NCBI GenBank assembly: GCA_033063855.1
Contig: CP093830.1
Location: 18,786,854-18,850,853 of the forward strand
Source of the DNA: Smittia aterrima
Taxonomy: Eukaryota > Arthropoda > Insecta > Diptera > Chironomidae
Reading direction: 5' to 3'
DNA length: 64,000 bases
Part shown: positions 49,301-62,400 of the stretch, one piece after another
How positions within the stretch are numbered: the first letter of the stretch is position 1
Layout: every line of letters starts with the position of its first letter
The notes under the pieces: model-generated
The model's database searches: none
Told to the model about the DNA's origin: nothing
What the model saw: only the letters and a program-made list of their open reading frames with translations
Made by a program: the position numbers and the translations under genes

Positions 49301-49739
49301 CTCGGAATTTATTTCATCTGAGATTGTTTTTGAGAATCCTCTCATGAAAGCGTTCTGCGTATTTTATTCATCGAGACGCAAGTTTCACCTCTTTATCTTT
49401 ACAATGAAAGAAACCAAGCGAATTGCTTTTGAACACGAAAGAAAAATGCCAAAAGGAATTTTCTTACAATTGAATTTTCAAATATTAAAAAAATTGTTTT
49501 CATTTCCATTTTCCCCTTTTTTTCTTTCATCTTTTTCCGACAGATGCGGCGGCTGTGATACACTGTTTCCATCATTGATGCTCTTGGAGCATCACAAAGA
49601 GGAATACGAACATTGGAGCGATTCGGATGAATATCAACGCCCATGCTGTCGTCGTAACAGGAGAGATGACTTTGATTACTCTGATTCAGAGACCTGCACG
49701 AGTGACGCTGAAAGCGAGGACTTGGAGCGACTTTTGTAG
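46377..49739 (+). CDS. Tandem two-finger acidic protein, copy 2
   Basis: Four exons: 46377-46464, 47424-47744, 48711-48798 and 49544-49739, giving 230 residues. Exon phases are identical to copy 1 and the third exon has the same length (88 bases). It starts MFWILRRTGAANFFNSINNN; exon 2 opens RFRYGRLSVDSDDQNFNNKD. The fingers are CNVCDRAFHCHRQLESHQQK and CGGCDTLFPSLMLLEHHKEE, followed by EHWSDSDEYQRPCCRRNRRD and the acidic end SDAESEDLERLL. The middle of exon 2 has diverged from copy 1 and is Asn/Ser-rich. Silent changes greatly outnumber replacements in the finger exons, so it is an active gene rather than a decaying copy. Function is unknown; a nuclear nucleic-acid-binding role is the simplest reading. 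Confidence 0.82.
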
Positions 49740-52700
49740 AGCAAAAGTAATATTTTATCTGCTCGGCTGCTTTTCACTGCAACGAGCTCGAACAAAGTCC
49801 CTCCAATTACGATAGAAATCCATTCCAATTACGCTTCAATCCTTCGACCGAGAGATTTTCGTATGGTTCACTGAGCAAACGACGAATTGAATTTCTACGA
49901 AAAGTCTTTGAAGAGTGAAAAGTGTTTTGCTTCACTCTCTCTCGCTCTCTCTCCCTCCTCAAACTCACTTAGCGCTAGATGGGTCGAGTTCAGAAATTAT
50001 TGTAATTAAATCTCGAAACATCTTAAGGAAGGTAGAATAATTACAGACCCAAACACCTTTCTCTCCCTTCGACCTAAGAAGGTGACACAATGACGTCGTG
50101 GACAGTTTAAAGAAAATCATTAATTTTCCATCGAGGTTGAGGTTTTTTCATTAAATGTAATTAAGCTACACAAGCAAATGGATTCGTGGAAATTTTGGAA
50201 TCGAACTTCTGCATTTACTCGATGAGGGAGAGCTTGAAACGACATCAAGAGCATTAGTAATTCGTGGAAAAACTTTTTCTTTGATGTCACGAAGAGAAAA
50301 TTTTTACAACAACCGAACATCCATGAAAGTTTAATGATCCAACTCAGTCAACCAGACTGAGAATCTACCTTTGGAGATTCTCTCAACTTCACTTGTCTGA
50401 AGTGTAATTCTCCACTCAACCCGTTAAACATTCATTAGATTCCTTGAAACTGTAAATTGAATTTCATAAATAATTGGAAAGCGAGAGGATGAAATCTTCT
50501 CCCAACAGACATCGCATGGACGTTGTTCTACTCCAAAGAGCATGTTGCACTATTAAGTCTTAACGACGTCGACGTGCATTGCTGAAACATTAATTTCAAT
50601 AAAGGGGAAAGAAAATGTAATGAGAGCTTTATTCCCGATGATGTGAAAGAAATTCCGATGAAAACACAATATCACGTAGATGAAGAAATAAATGTTAAAC
50701 ATAATCGTCGTAGGGAGAATTCGGAAGTTTGGTGAGCTTTCTCTCGAATGATTTTAAAGAGTTGCTAAAAGGTTAACGACAGAAAGTTTCCATCAAATTG
50801 CTCTAACATGGTAGACAACCAAAAAAGTTATATCAGCCACAATCAAAAAGCTTCGAAGAAAGCTTCAACGCAAAGCGAACAGAAAAGTATTTACTCAACT
50901 GAATGTTTACATGTGAATATATCAAGAAATAAAGAGTCGAAAATTCCCGCTGTTTTAATTTGCATTTCATGACTTTCACGACGAACGAACGTTTCCCCAA
51001 TTGAGGTAAAAGTCAACAGAAATTCTCATGGCTTGATGAAGCAACTCATTTCATGAAAATATTTCAGTCTCGCACTCAAGCGCTAACTTCAATGTTTACG
51101 TTTAATTACAAGCTTTATTTAGAATAATTTATGCTGAAGCAATTTGTTAAGGTCTCGTGAATTTTAATTGTTGAAGTGCAATGTAAAATTTTAATTAGAT
51201 TTCAGTGTCAAAACAGAAGTTTCCAATTCACTTCACTCGATGGGAGTTCATTCACTGAAATTGATTATTCCATACGAGAACAGATCATTCTCTACGGTTA
51301 TCCAAATTTCCATCATCCACTTGTCTTAAGCTCGACAATCTTCGTTACGATAAAAGAAGGAGAATTGAATTTGAAAGGTTGTCGGATCAAGAAGTCCAAT
51401 CTCTCGTCGATATTGAAGCTTCGCTTCAGAAGAGAGAAATATGCAAACTCAGTTTGCGAGAAAGCTCGTAAATTCTTTATAAGAAACATAAAAAATAAAA
51501 CTTGAGAACACGAGAAGTGTTAATTAGCTTGATATTCAAATTCCCTCCGGTGAACTCGAGAATTCTTGCCGAGTTTTGACTCTTTTCTTTCGACTGAATA
51601 ATAACTCGAAGGCGCCTCCAGAATAATTGTCCGAGCACAACAACATCTTTTGCATCTCATTTTCGTCATTCGGTCGAAGTCTTAAATTTCCAGTTCAAGT
51701 AACGAGATGAAATTTAAATTCTTTATGAACCTCTTCCGGTGTTGGCTACCGTCTTACGCCTTAAAGCTTCGAACCTTCTTTTGCTCACGCAAGCAATCCA
51801 ATTAGGAGTTGAAAACATTTTATTTCCACGAAGGATTCTCGTTGCAAATCGAAAACTAATTCCTATTAGTAAGGAGCTTTATCGAATTTCCTCATTTCCT
51901 TGTTAAACATGAACCCGTTCAATCGTCTCAAAATGCTCTCTCGTCTGTCGGGCTGACGTGTTGAAGTGAAATACTTTCGAAGACATGAAGACATCAACCA
52001 GAGACAAGCACTTGATACGAGTTGAGTTTTTCTCTCAATGAGAAAGAAATATTTATTCGAATAGAGTCCTTGAAGTGAGGTCTGCATGGAAGGGATCGAC
52101 TTGTGACTAGAAAAGAGAAGCCGCAGCATAAAGCAAACAAGGACTTATGTTACCGCTGGAATGAAGGGAAACCTCGTCAAGTGTCATAAAGGATTCACCG
52201 AAAACGATTCATTTCGTCTGCTCGAGTGTGAAGTACACATGGAAGATAAATAAATAAATTTACCAACATCACGCACATCACATTGGCATTTACGACTGTT
52301 GATTTCTCTGGGAGAGCGTGTTGAAGTGTTGAAAAAATAACATGCGAATCAAAGTCTTAATTCTGTTAGTCGATTGCCCCCTAAGTGATTCGTTCGATAA
52401 CCTTTCCTTGTTGTAAATGTCAAATGGCCAGCATGTTACGAGGGACGAATTTCAATCTTTCAAATGTGAACATTACCTGAGAGAAGAATGAATTGAAAGC
52501 ATTTTATTGAAAGCGATAACCGACAAGAGCAGGAGAGCCGAGGAAAAATATAAAACTTACGGTTCAAGCCACAGCATCCAGTGAAGAGTAGAAAAGCAGA
52601 CAGATTTATTGTTAGCGGGATGGGGAAAAGTGCTTTATCTCGTTCATATGACTGGGCTTTCATTGAAAGTGCACATCCCGTGCAGTTCATACTATGCTTG

Positions 52701-53457
52701 AGCACAATGTGGAATGAAGTAGAAAAGTTTTGAAATTTATTCGATTATGCATCGAGAATGTTTTAGCTTCACTTAGTCATCCGAGTAAATCGTTATTTGC
52801 AATCATCTCAATTGATTCTACAAGTGAATTTGACTTTAGAGTCAAGAGAAATTGATCTAGTTCCGTAAACAAATCTTTGTTAAGCTGAACTCTAATCGTC
52901 TTCCCTTTTAAGAAGTCTACGCGTGTATTTTGTCGCTTGTGTAAGTAAACACTTTTAAATATTTTCATAAACTTATCGCCGCCTATTCACATTTCGTTTT
53001 GAAACGATATTCTCGAATCGGCGTCGAGTATTCAAATGTGTTTAAGTTAGTTGCGCACACACTCAAGTTTATTCAAATCTGGAGGCTTTCTGATCGCGAC
53101 AGACTTAAAGATATGAGTCTTTAAACATTTTCATCTCCAGCCGCAAACGCAACGATAGTTTTAATTGAGACGTTCAACTGTTCATTACAGTTTCGAGGAG
53201 AAGTTAGTTTTTAAACTTTGACAAGTGAATTTAGTTTCGTTCGAGGCGGAAACTTCGTTTGCTAATATCAAATTCAGTTTAATTGAAAAGTTTCACATCG
53301 TCTTGTCAAATAGAGGAGATGGAAAAGCTAAATTGATTAAGAGCGAGTGAAAGAGAAAGACGAGAAAGGATTTAATTGAATTAAGTTCAAAAAGTGCGCC
53401 ATTAAATTTATTTATGAGTGTCGAGAGAGAAAATATTTTTTTGAGAAAAATTGAATA
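49740..53457. other. Intergenic region upstream of SoxE
   Basis: About 3.7 kb between finger copy 2 and the SoxE start. Frames such as 51176-51505 (+) and 51866-52129 (-) have no recognisable domain. A CT-rich tract lies near 49935-49960. It should contain the SoxE promoter and 5' UTR; no TATA box was identified. Confidence 0.45.
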
Positions 53458-56400
53458 ATGGAGATGTCAAAAGGAAAAGCGGTTGAGAAGCTCGTGATAA
53501 GCACGGTGCGTCCCAAAGTGAAGCACAGCCAAACAAAACCAGAAAACGAGCAAATCAACACGGCAGTCATGAAAGTGCTTCAAGGATACGATTGGACGTT
53601 AGTTCCCGCTGCGGTGAAGTAAGCCAAACACTTTTCGTCTTATTTGCTCGCTCGTGTCACAGCTTCTTTCTCGTGGTCATGGCATTGAGCTTACTGACAT
53701 CTAAAAGTTGAAAGTTCTTCTCGTCACTTGTGTCAAGTCTTTCGTCGCTGTAGGTATTTGTCTGACAAGGAGGAGATTGCGTTGAAATCTCAATTAAATC
53801 AACGACCACTCGCCGTTGTAATTTTCTTCTCGAAAACTTCTTTTATGATTTATTTAAAAGCACTTAAGTGCTTCTAATTTTTTTTTCAAGAGAGAAATGC
53901 CTTGGCAGTTAACACGTGTCTAGTTCGCATTCCTTCTGTTTATCTCCTTTTCTCGTCGTCGCTTCGAAAGAGAAAGAAATCAGAATAAATCAAACTCATA
54001 AACTTTACGATGGACTTTAACTACAACTATTTAAATATTATTGATGTCTTAAGATGTTTAACAAACAAGTGTTAATAGATCACAGATTCGGCTTTAATTT
54101 TTCTTTTGAAAAATGTTGACAAACAAACAGAAGATTTTTTATTTTGGGTGGAGTTACTTTTGAGTGATGTTGCCTGCAGTCTAATTAAATTGTCGTTAAT
54201 TACAACTGATTATAGCTCGATTTCTCTGTTGTTGAGAATCAATTTCAAAACAACAATTAGATTTACTAAGAAGTCGTCAAACCTTCTCGCTAGTTGTTAA
54301 ACTGATTGTTTACTCTCCTTAGGCGGAAACAGTTTCAAAACATTTCTCCCATTTGAGCAAACAAGTTCTTCATTGACAGATATTTAAGCGACATTAATAT
54401 AATTAGCAACATCTGTTGCTTCAAGTCGGCAAGTGAATGAGGGTGGAGGTCACAGAGAATGTTTATGCACATTAACAAGTTGCTGCAAAAATTCATCATT
54501 ACATGCATTAAAGGATTATAATTTCTTAAGCCAACACAACTCTCAGTGTTGCCAAGCCATCGGGTTATTAACTTTCTCTCTACTCACAATAGCAAAAATC
54601 TTTGAATAATTTAGCGACAGCTTCTCATACTCAAAGAGCTAACGTAGAATGTCATGAAGTCGAAGGGAACGCAGGTCACAACTTAAACTCATTAACTTCT
54701 GAACAAATAAACGGATGAATGATAAGTAGGCAAATGTGGGAGCCGAAAATGTTGTTGCGCTGGCTATGCAAATGAGTCACACGGGAGAGGAGGAAAAACC
54801 TCAGCTCAAGAACACGAAGCGATGAATGAATGAATTAGGTGAGGCTTGTCTTCCTTTCTCTTTCTTCCTCACTAATTTTCGGCTGTTTGCCTCCACGGAA
54901 GAAGTGAATTTGAACGATGTTTAACCAAAATTTCAATATGAAAGGCGTTAATTAGCTTAAAATTCAGTTTACACTCAGTTGTTTGCCGACGTCGAGTTTT
55001 TAATTTCGGAAGAAATTTTATTTTTTTGTTTGAGATACTTTGAGCGAATGTAAATTCTGTTAGAGGCTCAAGTTGTGTCATCCAATGAAATGTTGCAAAA
55101 GTCGCTTAAATTTGATTGTTTTTCGAAGAAGAAAAAGTTTTCCACGCGACTCACAAGCGACGAACGAAAGTAATCTGATTAGAGTTTAGAAAGAAACGGC
55201 AAAAGTCTTTGGAATTTAAATTCATTTCTTTCGATTTTGTCACATTCAAATGATTCAACTTAGCGCGGTGTCATAAAGCATCAAAGCGTCGTCAATCAAC
55301 TCTCAAGTTCGGCTCCAATTTGTCATCGCCGACAAATGAGTGATGAAATTTATGAATCGACAAGTAGCTGGCCCACCAAACACGACGCGATTTGCATATT
55401 TTAAGTCTAATTTCCGGCAAACGGTGAGAGATCTCACGAGTTCTTTACAATCGCAATACCGAGAAACTTATTTCAAGCTTCACGTGGTTGCAATCCTTTT
55501 CCTCGTTTTATTTAAATTAAATTCAAGCGCGTGGAGTGTCGAAGCTCGTGTAAAAATCGAACCAATCTTGATTAAATTAATCGAAAAGAGCTTTTCACTT
55601 CCGAGAATATCGAAAACGATTACGAAAATAGCTTCTGGTTTTTATTTTATGACGCCAGCTCTGCCGACACTTAAAGCCGTCCCGATTCGAATTTATGATT
55701 TTACATAAATTGTCCGGTTTGCTTTGTAGACAAGTCAACAACACAGCACCGGCATCGCTCATTCTTTATGTGAGATAATGTTTTATTGCGGTTCAGATGT
55801 TTCTTCTATTGCCGTCGCCGAAGAATTATTACACGATTTTATTGCGATGGATGATCATAAAGTCGCAGGGAAATTTTCGAACCAGGGCTTGATTCGACTT
55901 TTGGAGGATGTTTGCTTGTTTGAACGGCAAAAGGAAGAGCTCTGTTAAATTTTTAATTTATTTTTCCTGGCTTTGTCCTCCCAACTTTATTTATGTTCCA
56001 TCGTTATCTCTTATTCCTTAGCCAGAATTTGTTATCATATCTCGGAGCGTTCTTCTTCCTATATTGTTTATGAGAAAGAATTCAGTTGAACCCAAGGAAG
56101 TCATGAAACAATTTATTTTTTTAGAGAATTTCTCTTTAACAAGTCTTGAGAATTTAATCGAAAACCATGAAAGGAAACGAAGCCGCAAATGCCTCAACAA
56201 CATTTCAAAAGGATCCTTTGAATACTCTTATTGCTAAGCAAACATCATCAGAATGCAAAATCTCTACTTTATGCAAACAACGTTCTTTTTGCTGCATAAG
56301 CTAATTATTCTCTGTCATGGAGAAAACATATTTTTCAAACAAAATGCCACAAAGGGAAGCTTGAGGCTCATCAGACCTACAAACAACTCAAATGTTTGCC

Positions 56401-59400
56401 CTTCCAATCTTCATCTGTTTACTCAACGAGTTGTTGCAATGACAACGCTGGATTTTTAATTATGATCTTAAATAGGCAAATAATTAGCTGATCAATCAAT
56501 CATTTTTGGGAATCGGCTTTTCTCATTTCTTCTCTGTCGAAATATTTTCATGGAAAGAAATTCACGTGAGCCAGCAGAAATTGAATTTTAAACGTTAAGT
56601 CCACGCCATATATCATGAATATTTGTATCAATATTTTGAATGCCGCTAGGAGTGAAATATCTCTTCGTAAACTCTTTGAAATGACTCGACAGAAAAGTTT
56701 TTCTTTATGAAAATGTTTTGAAAACTTCCATAGATAAATTTGATTTAGATTTCTCAACTTTCAAATGACTCAAACATTCTCAGAAATGTCTCTCAAGGTT
56801 TTCAGTTTATCTATGATCAAAAAACTTTTGATTCCTTCGTCCAAGTCTTCTTCATTATCCGCTTCACTTACGTCTCGACCAAGTTAGAATGATAAACAAA
56901 ATAAGAAAATCCCAAAATGCCTATTCAACTCTCGTCGTCAACACATTTCGAAGGGAACATTAAAGTGACTTCAATAAGCTTCCAAAATCAGATGATGATT
57001 TGGCACAAATTGCGTTTCGGTATTTTTATTTCTTTTTTGTGTAATTGATACAATGCGTACACATGATGAAATGATGTATCAATCATTAATTAATGTAAAT
57101 GTTATCGCTCGACACCATTAACAACCGATCTAATCCAAAATTAATGAGTTTAATATTAGATTGAGACGTTGGCACAGCCAGCCTCGCAGTAATTATGATG
57201 CTGCGTCATTAGGCATCGAATGCTTTCGTTGGAAATCTTACTTCGAAGGATCTCTTGAACAATCGCACCTCGTTATCCTCATAAAGAAATAATTTTATCA
57301 AAGAATATGAATGAACTCGTTTCCGCTCTGCGGTACGTGAATAATTAAAAAATTCACTTTAGCAAACTCGCAGCTTAACGATTCCCGGGACAGCTCAAAT
57401 TCTCGTTTATCTAAACTGTTCATCGTACTCGTCAAATTTATTACACTTTTAAGACGACATCCAGATCTCAACGCTTTACGACACTTTCTTCATTTTAATG
57501 TTGCCAATTGAATAAAGCAAAGCTTTTGTTCTGATTCCGACTCCGTTTCTTATTTCGATTTGTATGAACTTTGCCGACCCGAACCGTGATTTTATTCTTT
57601 TTTCTCTGATGAGAGATCATTTAGAGAAAAAACAACAAACAATTGAGTTGAATCACGATGAAACAAGATCTGTATCGAGAGAGAATCGAAATTGAAATGA
57701 AAACACAGAGAACTCGAGTAGGTCAACACCGGTAGCTCTGAAGCTTTTATTTATTTCGATTTTGTATTTTTCCCCAGTTGCAAGTGAAATGCTCAATTCA
57801 TTTTCAATTACGTTCATTTCCCCCGCAAGCTTTTAATTCAATTTTTTTTTCTCAACTGCAATTCAATGACAACTGCGGAATTTATTGAAATAAATAAAAA
57901 ATGCATTTGATGAGCAAAGTCTGGTTTTGAAGATTGCAAGCGACAGCAAAAGAAATCAAAATATTTGATGAAAACATAAAATCACGAAGGCGAGAGGACT
58001 TGAAGTTATCATCTGATCCACATGTGCCAGCAGTTAATAACATTCCATCGAATTATGAGCCGTCGGTCTAGCCGTGCGGCGCTTTGTCTTGTCCAAGCGA
58101 GCGAGGAAGATGAAAATTTAATCTGCCATGTGGCATCAATCTTTATGGATATTGTTTTGCATGATGACTCTTAATGAGTCAAACATGTGGCATCAATTTT
58201 CAATCTAAATGCTCGCAGCTGAGCAATTCTTCTGCTCTCATGGAGATGACGTAAAAAAGCGTCCGAGTTTCCTTTGACGCGAGAAAAATATTCTTTTCGA
58301 TTCTGTTCGCTAATGAAGCGACAAAAAAATTTAATTATTATTCAACGAGAGGAGGGAGTGAGAAGGAAACAGAAAAAACGCTTCAAAAGCTTTCGCATAA
58401 AAACGGGTTGAAAGATATTTCAATTGCAAATTCTCCAGAAGGGGCACGCAATGGCCTAAACTAAGTTAATTAAGTTCGCTGAGAGAACAGAGCAAAGCGA
58501 GCATTAAGAATTATTTAATCATTTAATAAGAATCTAAATGAAATTATGAAATTAAATTATGACTTTATTTTACAGAGTGCCGACCGACAAGAAGAAGGAG
58601 CACATCAAACGCCCAATGAACGCTTTCATGGTATGGGCGCAAGCAGCTCGTCGAGTCATGTCAAAACAGTATCCGAACCTACAGAATTCGGAGCTCAGCA
58701 AGTCACTGGGTAAACTTTGGAAGTGAGTACTCGTGCATTAAGGAAAAAAGGTTTCCTGTTGAGTGAACTCTGAGGTTGGCCAGATCTCTGATGTTCGAAC
58801 ACTAATTAGAACGCTGGCAACTGTCACTAGTCCGACTAATGACTCAGTTTAATGTCATAAATTGCTCTACAAAGAGTTGCAAGATTTATAATTTCTTGCT
58901 GACATTTTATGCTTCGTAGCGTTCGCTCTGTTGCTACAGGAACGATTTGAAATCGTTTCACTCTTCTCAAGTTATTTTCTTAAAGACTTTATGACTCTCG
59001 AGCATCGCAAGAAATTTCAAGAAACATGAAAAGTTCGAAATCTCTCGAGCGATATGAAAATGCTTTCACATCAAAGTCGAAATTACTTCTTCACCGCTCA
59101 TAACATTTAATCATTTTTGTTCGGCACGCTTGAAGGCTTTTAATTTGAAAAGAGAGAGAGCATGAGTTATTAATTTCGTTAAACTTGGCGAGGAATTAAA
59201 TTTCTTACTCAACCAACGAAGATTTTTTGACGATAAGAGGATTCTGATGAGATCAGGAATTCTCCAAGGAAAAGTTTTCTTATGAAGAAATTTTTTGAGC
59301 CTTTTCCTCTCTCATTTCATGGCTAAGTTCAAATAAATTCATCTCCGCTGAGTTTTGTTTTGACTTTTGTTTTGAGGAATTTCATTAGATTCGTATTTAC

Positions 59401-62400
59401 TTAATTAAATATTCATCTCTTTGTTTTTCAATTTAAATATTCTTCAAAGTTAATATCAAATTTTCGATTTCCTTTTGTGAAAAGTGAATTGAAATTGAAA
59501 TTGACACCAGTTGATGTGAATCAAGGTTACAAATGAAATTCTCAAGACATTTCGATGAATGAAGCTTTTAGCTACGTTCTATTTTAATTTTCTTGAAATG
59601 AGGAAATCTTAAACGCTCCATTGCGACTTTGAAGCAGCTTTTCTGAGAAAGCATAAAATTCTAATGAAAAAATGTGTCAAAATGTATTCCAAGAGTTTCC
59701 TCGAAGCTTCGAAAGATGGAAATCGATAGAAAAGTATTCGAGACAAATTTTAAATTTACGATCGAAGCGTGATGCAAATGAAAATTTCATTGCAGGCACT
59801 CGACACATTTTGCAATGCAAATTTACATCGATTGCTGTGAAAAGCTTCAGGAGATTACTTTTCCTTCGTTTCGTGGTATTTTCTTTGAGAGTTTGCATTC
59901 GTGCAAAGAGGGAAAAAAGTTTCAAGTGCACTTTTAACATCAGTTATTTGTAATAAAATTCACATGTCGGAAGAGAAGCAAAACTGTTTGAAACAATAAC
60001 AAGTTTTAAATAGAAAACTGCGACTGTTCGCTCTTTTCCCGCCTTCGTTTATTGCAAAACTTTGAAATTGCATTAAACTTTCCAACGAGAAACTTTTCTT
60101 CTTTCTCATTTTAAAAATGCCATCGTCGCTCTTCATCCACTCAAATGAACATTACAGCGTCAAGGTCACCGTTGGAGAGACCCAATTACAGCCCCTTCCA
60201 GACATTCACGAACTCTCAAATGCAATTCAAATATTTATGCTGCTAAGAAGTGAAAAAATGTTTTCTGTCAGCACATCGCATGTGAAGAATGAGCGGCCAT
60301 TCATTCGGATCTTGGCTTTTCGCGTCCCCCTAATGTCAATCTACGCGACGGGAAAAGAGATTCAAAAGTTTTGTTATCAACATTTCTTCGTATGGGATGT
60401 GAATTAAGTTTTAAGCAAATATTTTTACGCTTATTAGACACTTCCACTTGGAAATGTTTTTTTTTATCTTCGTTTGTGCTTATCGCGCCACAAAGACACG
60501 AAGAGGGAGAGAGATAGGGAACACGTTTTATTATGTTGATTGTTGATTCACGTGTGAAACAATTTTTTCTTTCCTTTCACAAATTTTCCATCTGCCAGCA
60601 AATTCTTCCATCTGACGTCTAAGTTGTTTTTATTTTCTGTTGAATTCTACTTTCATTTTCCGTCGCTGCGAAGAAAAACTTGTTCAGGCTTTACCATCTG
60701 CGAAAAATTAAAGAGAGCTTTACATTTGAATAAATTTTCTTCCTTGGCGTCGCCCGCGCCAATTGGTCAACCGTTGGAAAATTTTAATCAAAAAGAATCC
60801 CTGTGAACAGCCTTCAATCTCGAAAAGGAACAACGAGATTTTTCTTTATTTAGAGAATTCAATTTTCATCGTCGTTATGATGAATCATGACGTCAACGAT
60901 TTTTCTTTTTTTCCACATCGTTTAATTTTCCTTTTCGACTCCTCGATTCGTTAAACAACCACGAAAACGGATGTAAAGCCATCGATCGATTCATCCACGT
61001 GCGAATTCATTGAAACTTTTTTTTCGCTACTCTTGAAACATCTTGAGAAGTCAAAATAATTTCGTTATCGTCTACATATGTTCAAATATTTACTTTTATC
61101 GTACGAAAGCCAGAGGAAACAAATCAAAAAAAAGCAACGTCGTTTGAATGCGGGAGATCCTCATACATAAATGATGAAGCTGCTAAGATTAGTTAGTTTC
61201 ACTCGAAGAGACGAAAATGAGAAGTGAAGGCGATGAGTTGGAGGGTTGTCTATCGTTAGTGACAAAAGCTCTCATGAAAATGATGAAAAGTTACAAAAAT
61301 CGCAAGTCACAATTTTTCTTTAATAAGATTTGAAGTTTCTTCTTTGAATTTTTCCGCTTGCAGAATTAATTTCCATATAATTTAATGACGTTCTGTTTGA
61401 ACGCTCCCAAATTAAATTTTGACTGCTTTTAGAGTTGTTTCACGAGCTCTCTCTCTTCTTTGAAGTCTTTGAGAAACTTGAAGATGACACTCAAGGCCCG
61501 ACGGGAATTTCGTTAGAAAATGAGAGACACATCGACATTTCTTTATAAAGTCGGATCACCTGAACAAGGTTTGAATTTTTAATTAATTGCGGAACGACAG
61601 CTTTCCCAAGGGATCCCTAAAGACCCTAAAATATCATCAAACTCCTTCGCATAGCGAAGTGTCGGCAGAATACGAATTTCCCCTTCTTTAATAAAATTCA
61701 ACGTCTTTTCCTCCACATCAAGACGAGCGCACATTAAGGCTTTAATGAATTTTACTTTTTTTACTCGATTTTCCACGACATTTTTACGCTTTGCCCAGGT
61801 GCTGTCACAGCGAAACATGGGAACAGCGAGTGACTGAAGAGAGTCAAGTCAAGTCGGTAAAGAAGAAACATGTTCGATAGCATTTTGTGGAGAAAGATTC
61901 TTTAAACATGATTCAATTGGAGCCTTCGACTACGTGACGACAAACTTCGGAACTTGATCGAAAGATGTCTTCTCGTGTTTTTGTTCCTTTCTCGCACGAC
62001 AAACCTATCTCGAACCGATAACGAGACAAAAAACCCAGAGCATCTTTTAGAGCTTCCGTTCAACATTGTCACGAGACGTAAATTCCATTTAGCAAGGTTC
62101 ACATACCTCGAGGCAAGGACGAGCGTCAGAGAATAAAAAGCTTTTTTTTGTCATCCAATACGAACTCTCATCATGAACAATGTTTATCTTCCATTATTTC
62201 TTGTTCGAGCGAAGACGGTACGCAATGAAAGATTATTTCAAAAGATCAATTTTACTCACGATGACTTCATTAGCGTTGAAAGAGAAGTGAAACGAAATCA
62301 ATCTGCTTGAGAAGCTTTGAAAGCTTCAATTCAACTGAAGGTCGTCCCTTTAACATTTTCCGGACCTTGAAGTTGCTTTATGTGACAACATTTATTTAAT

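Noticed and set aside
55340..55708. 122-residue frame in SoxE intron 1
   Set aside because: No recognisable domain or splice partner. Treated as chance, although a search for conservation would be needed to be sure.
60117..60407. 96-residue frame in SoxE intron 2
   Set aside because: No domain, no good splice partner, and surrounded by typical intron sequence.
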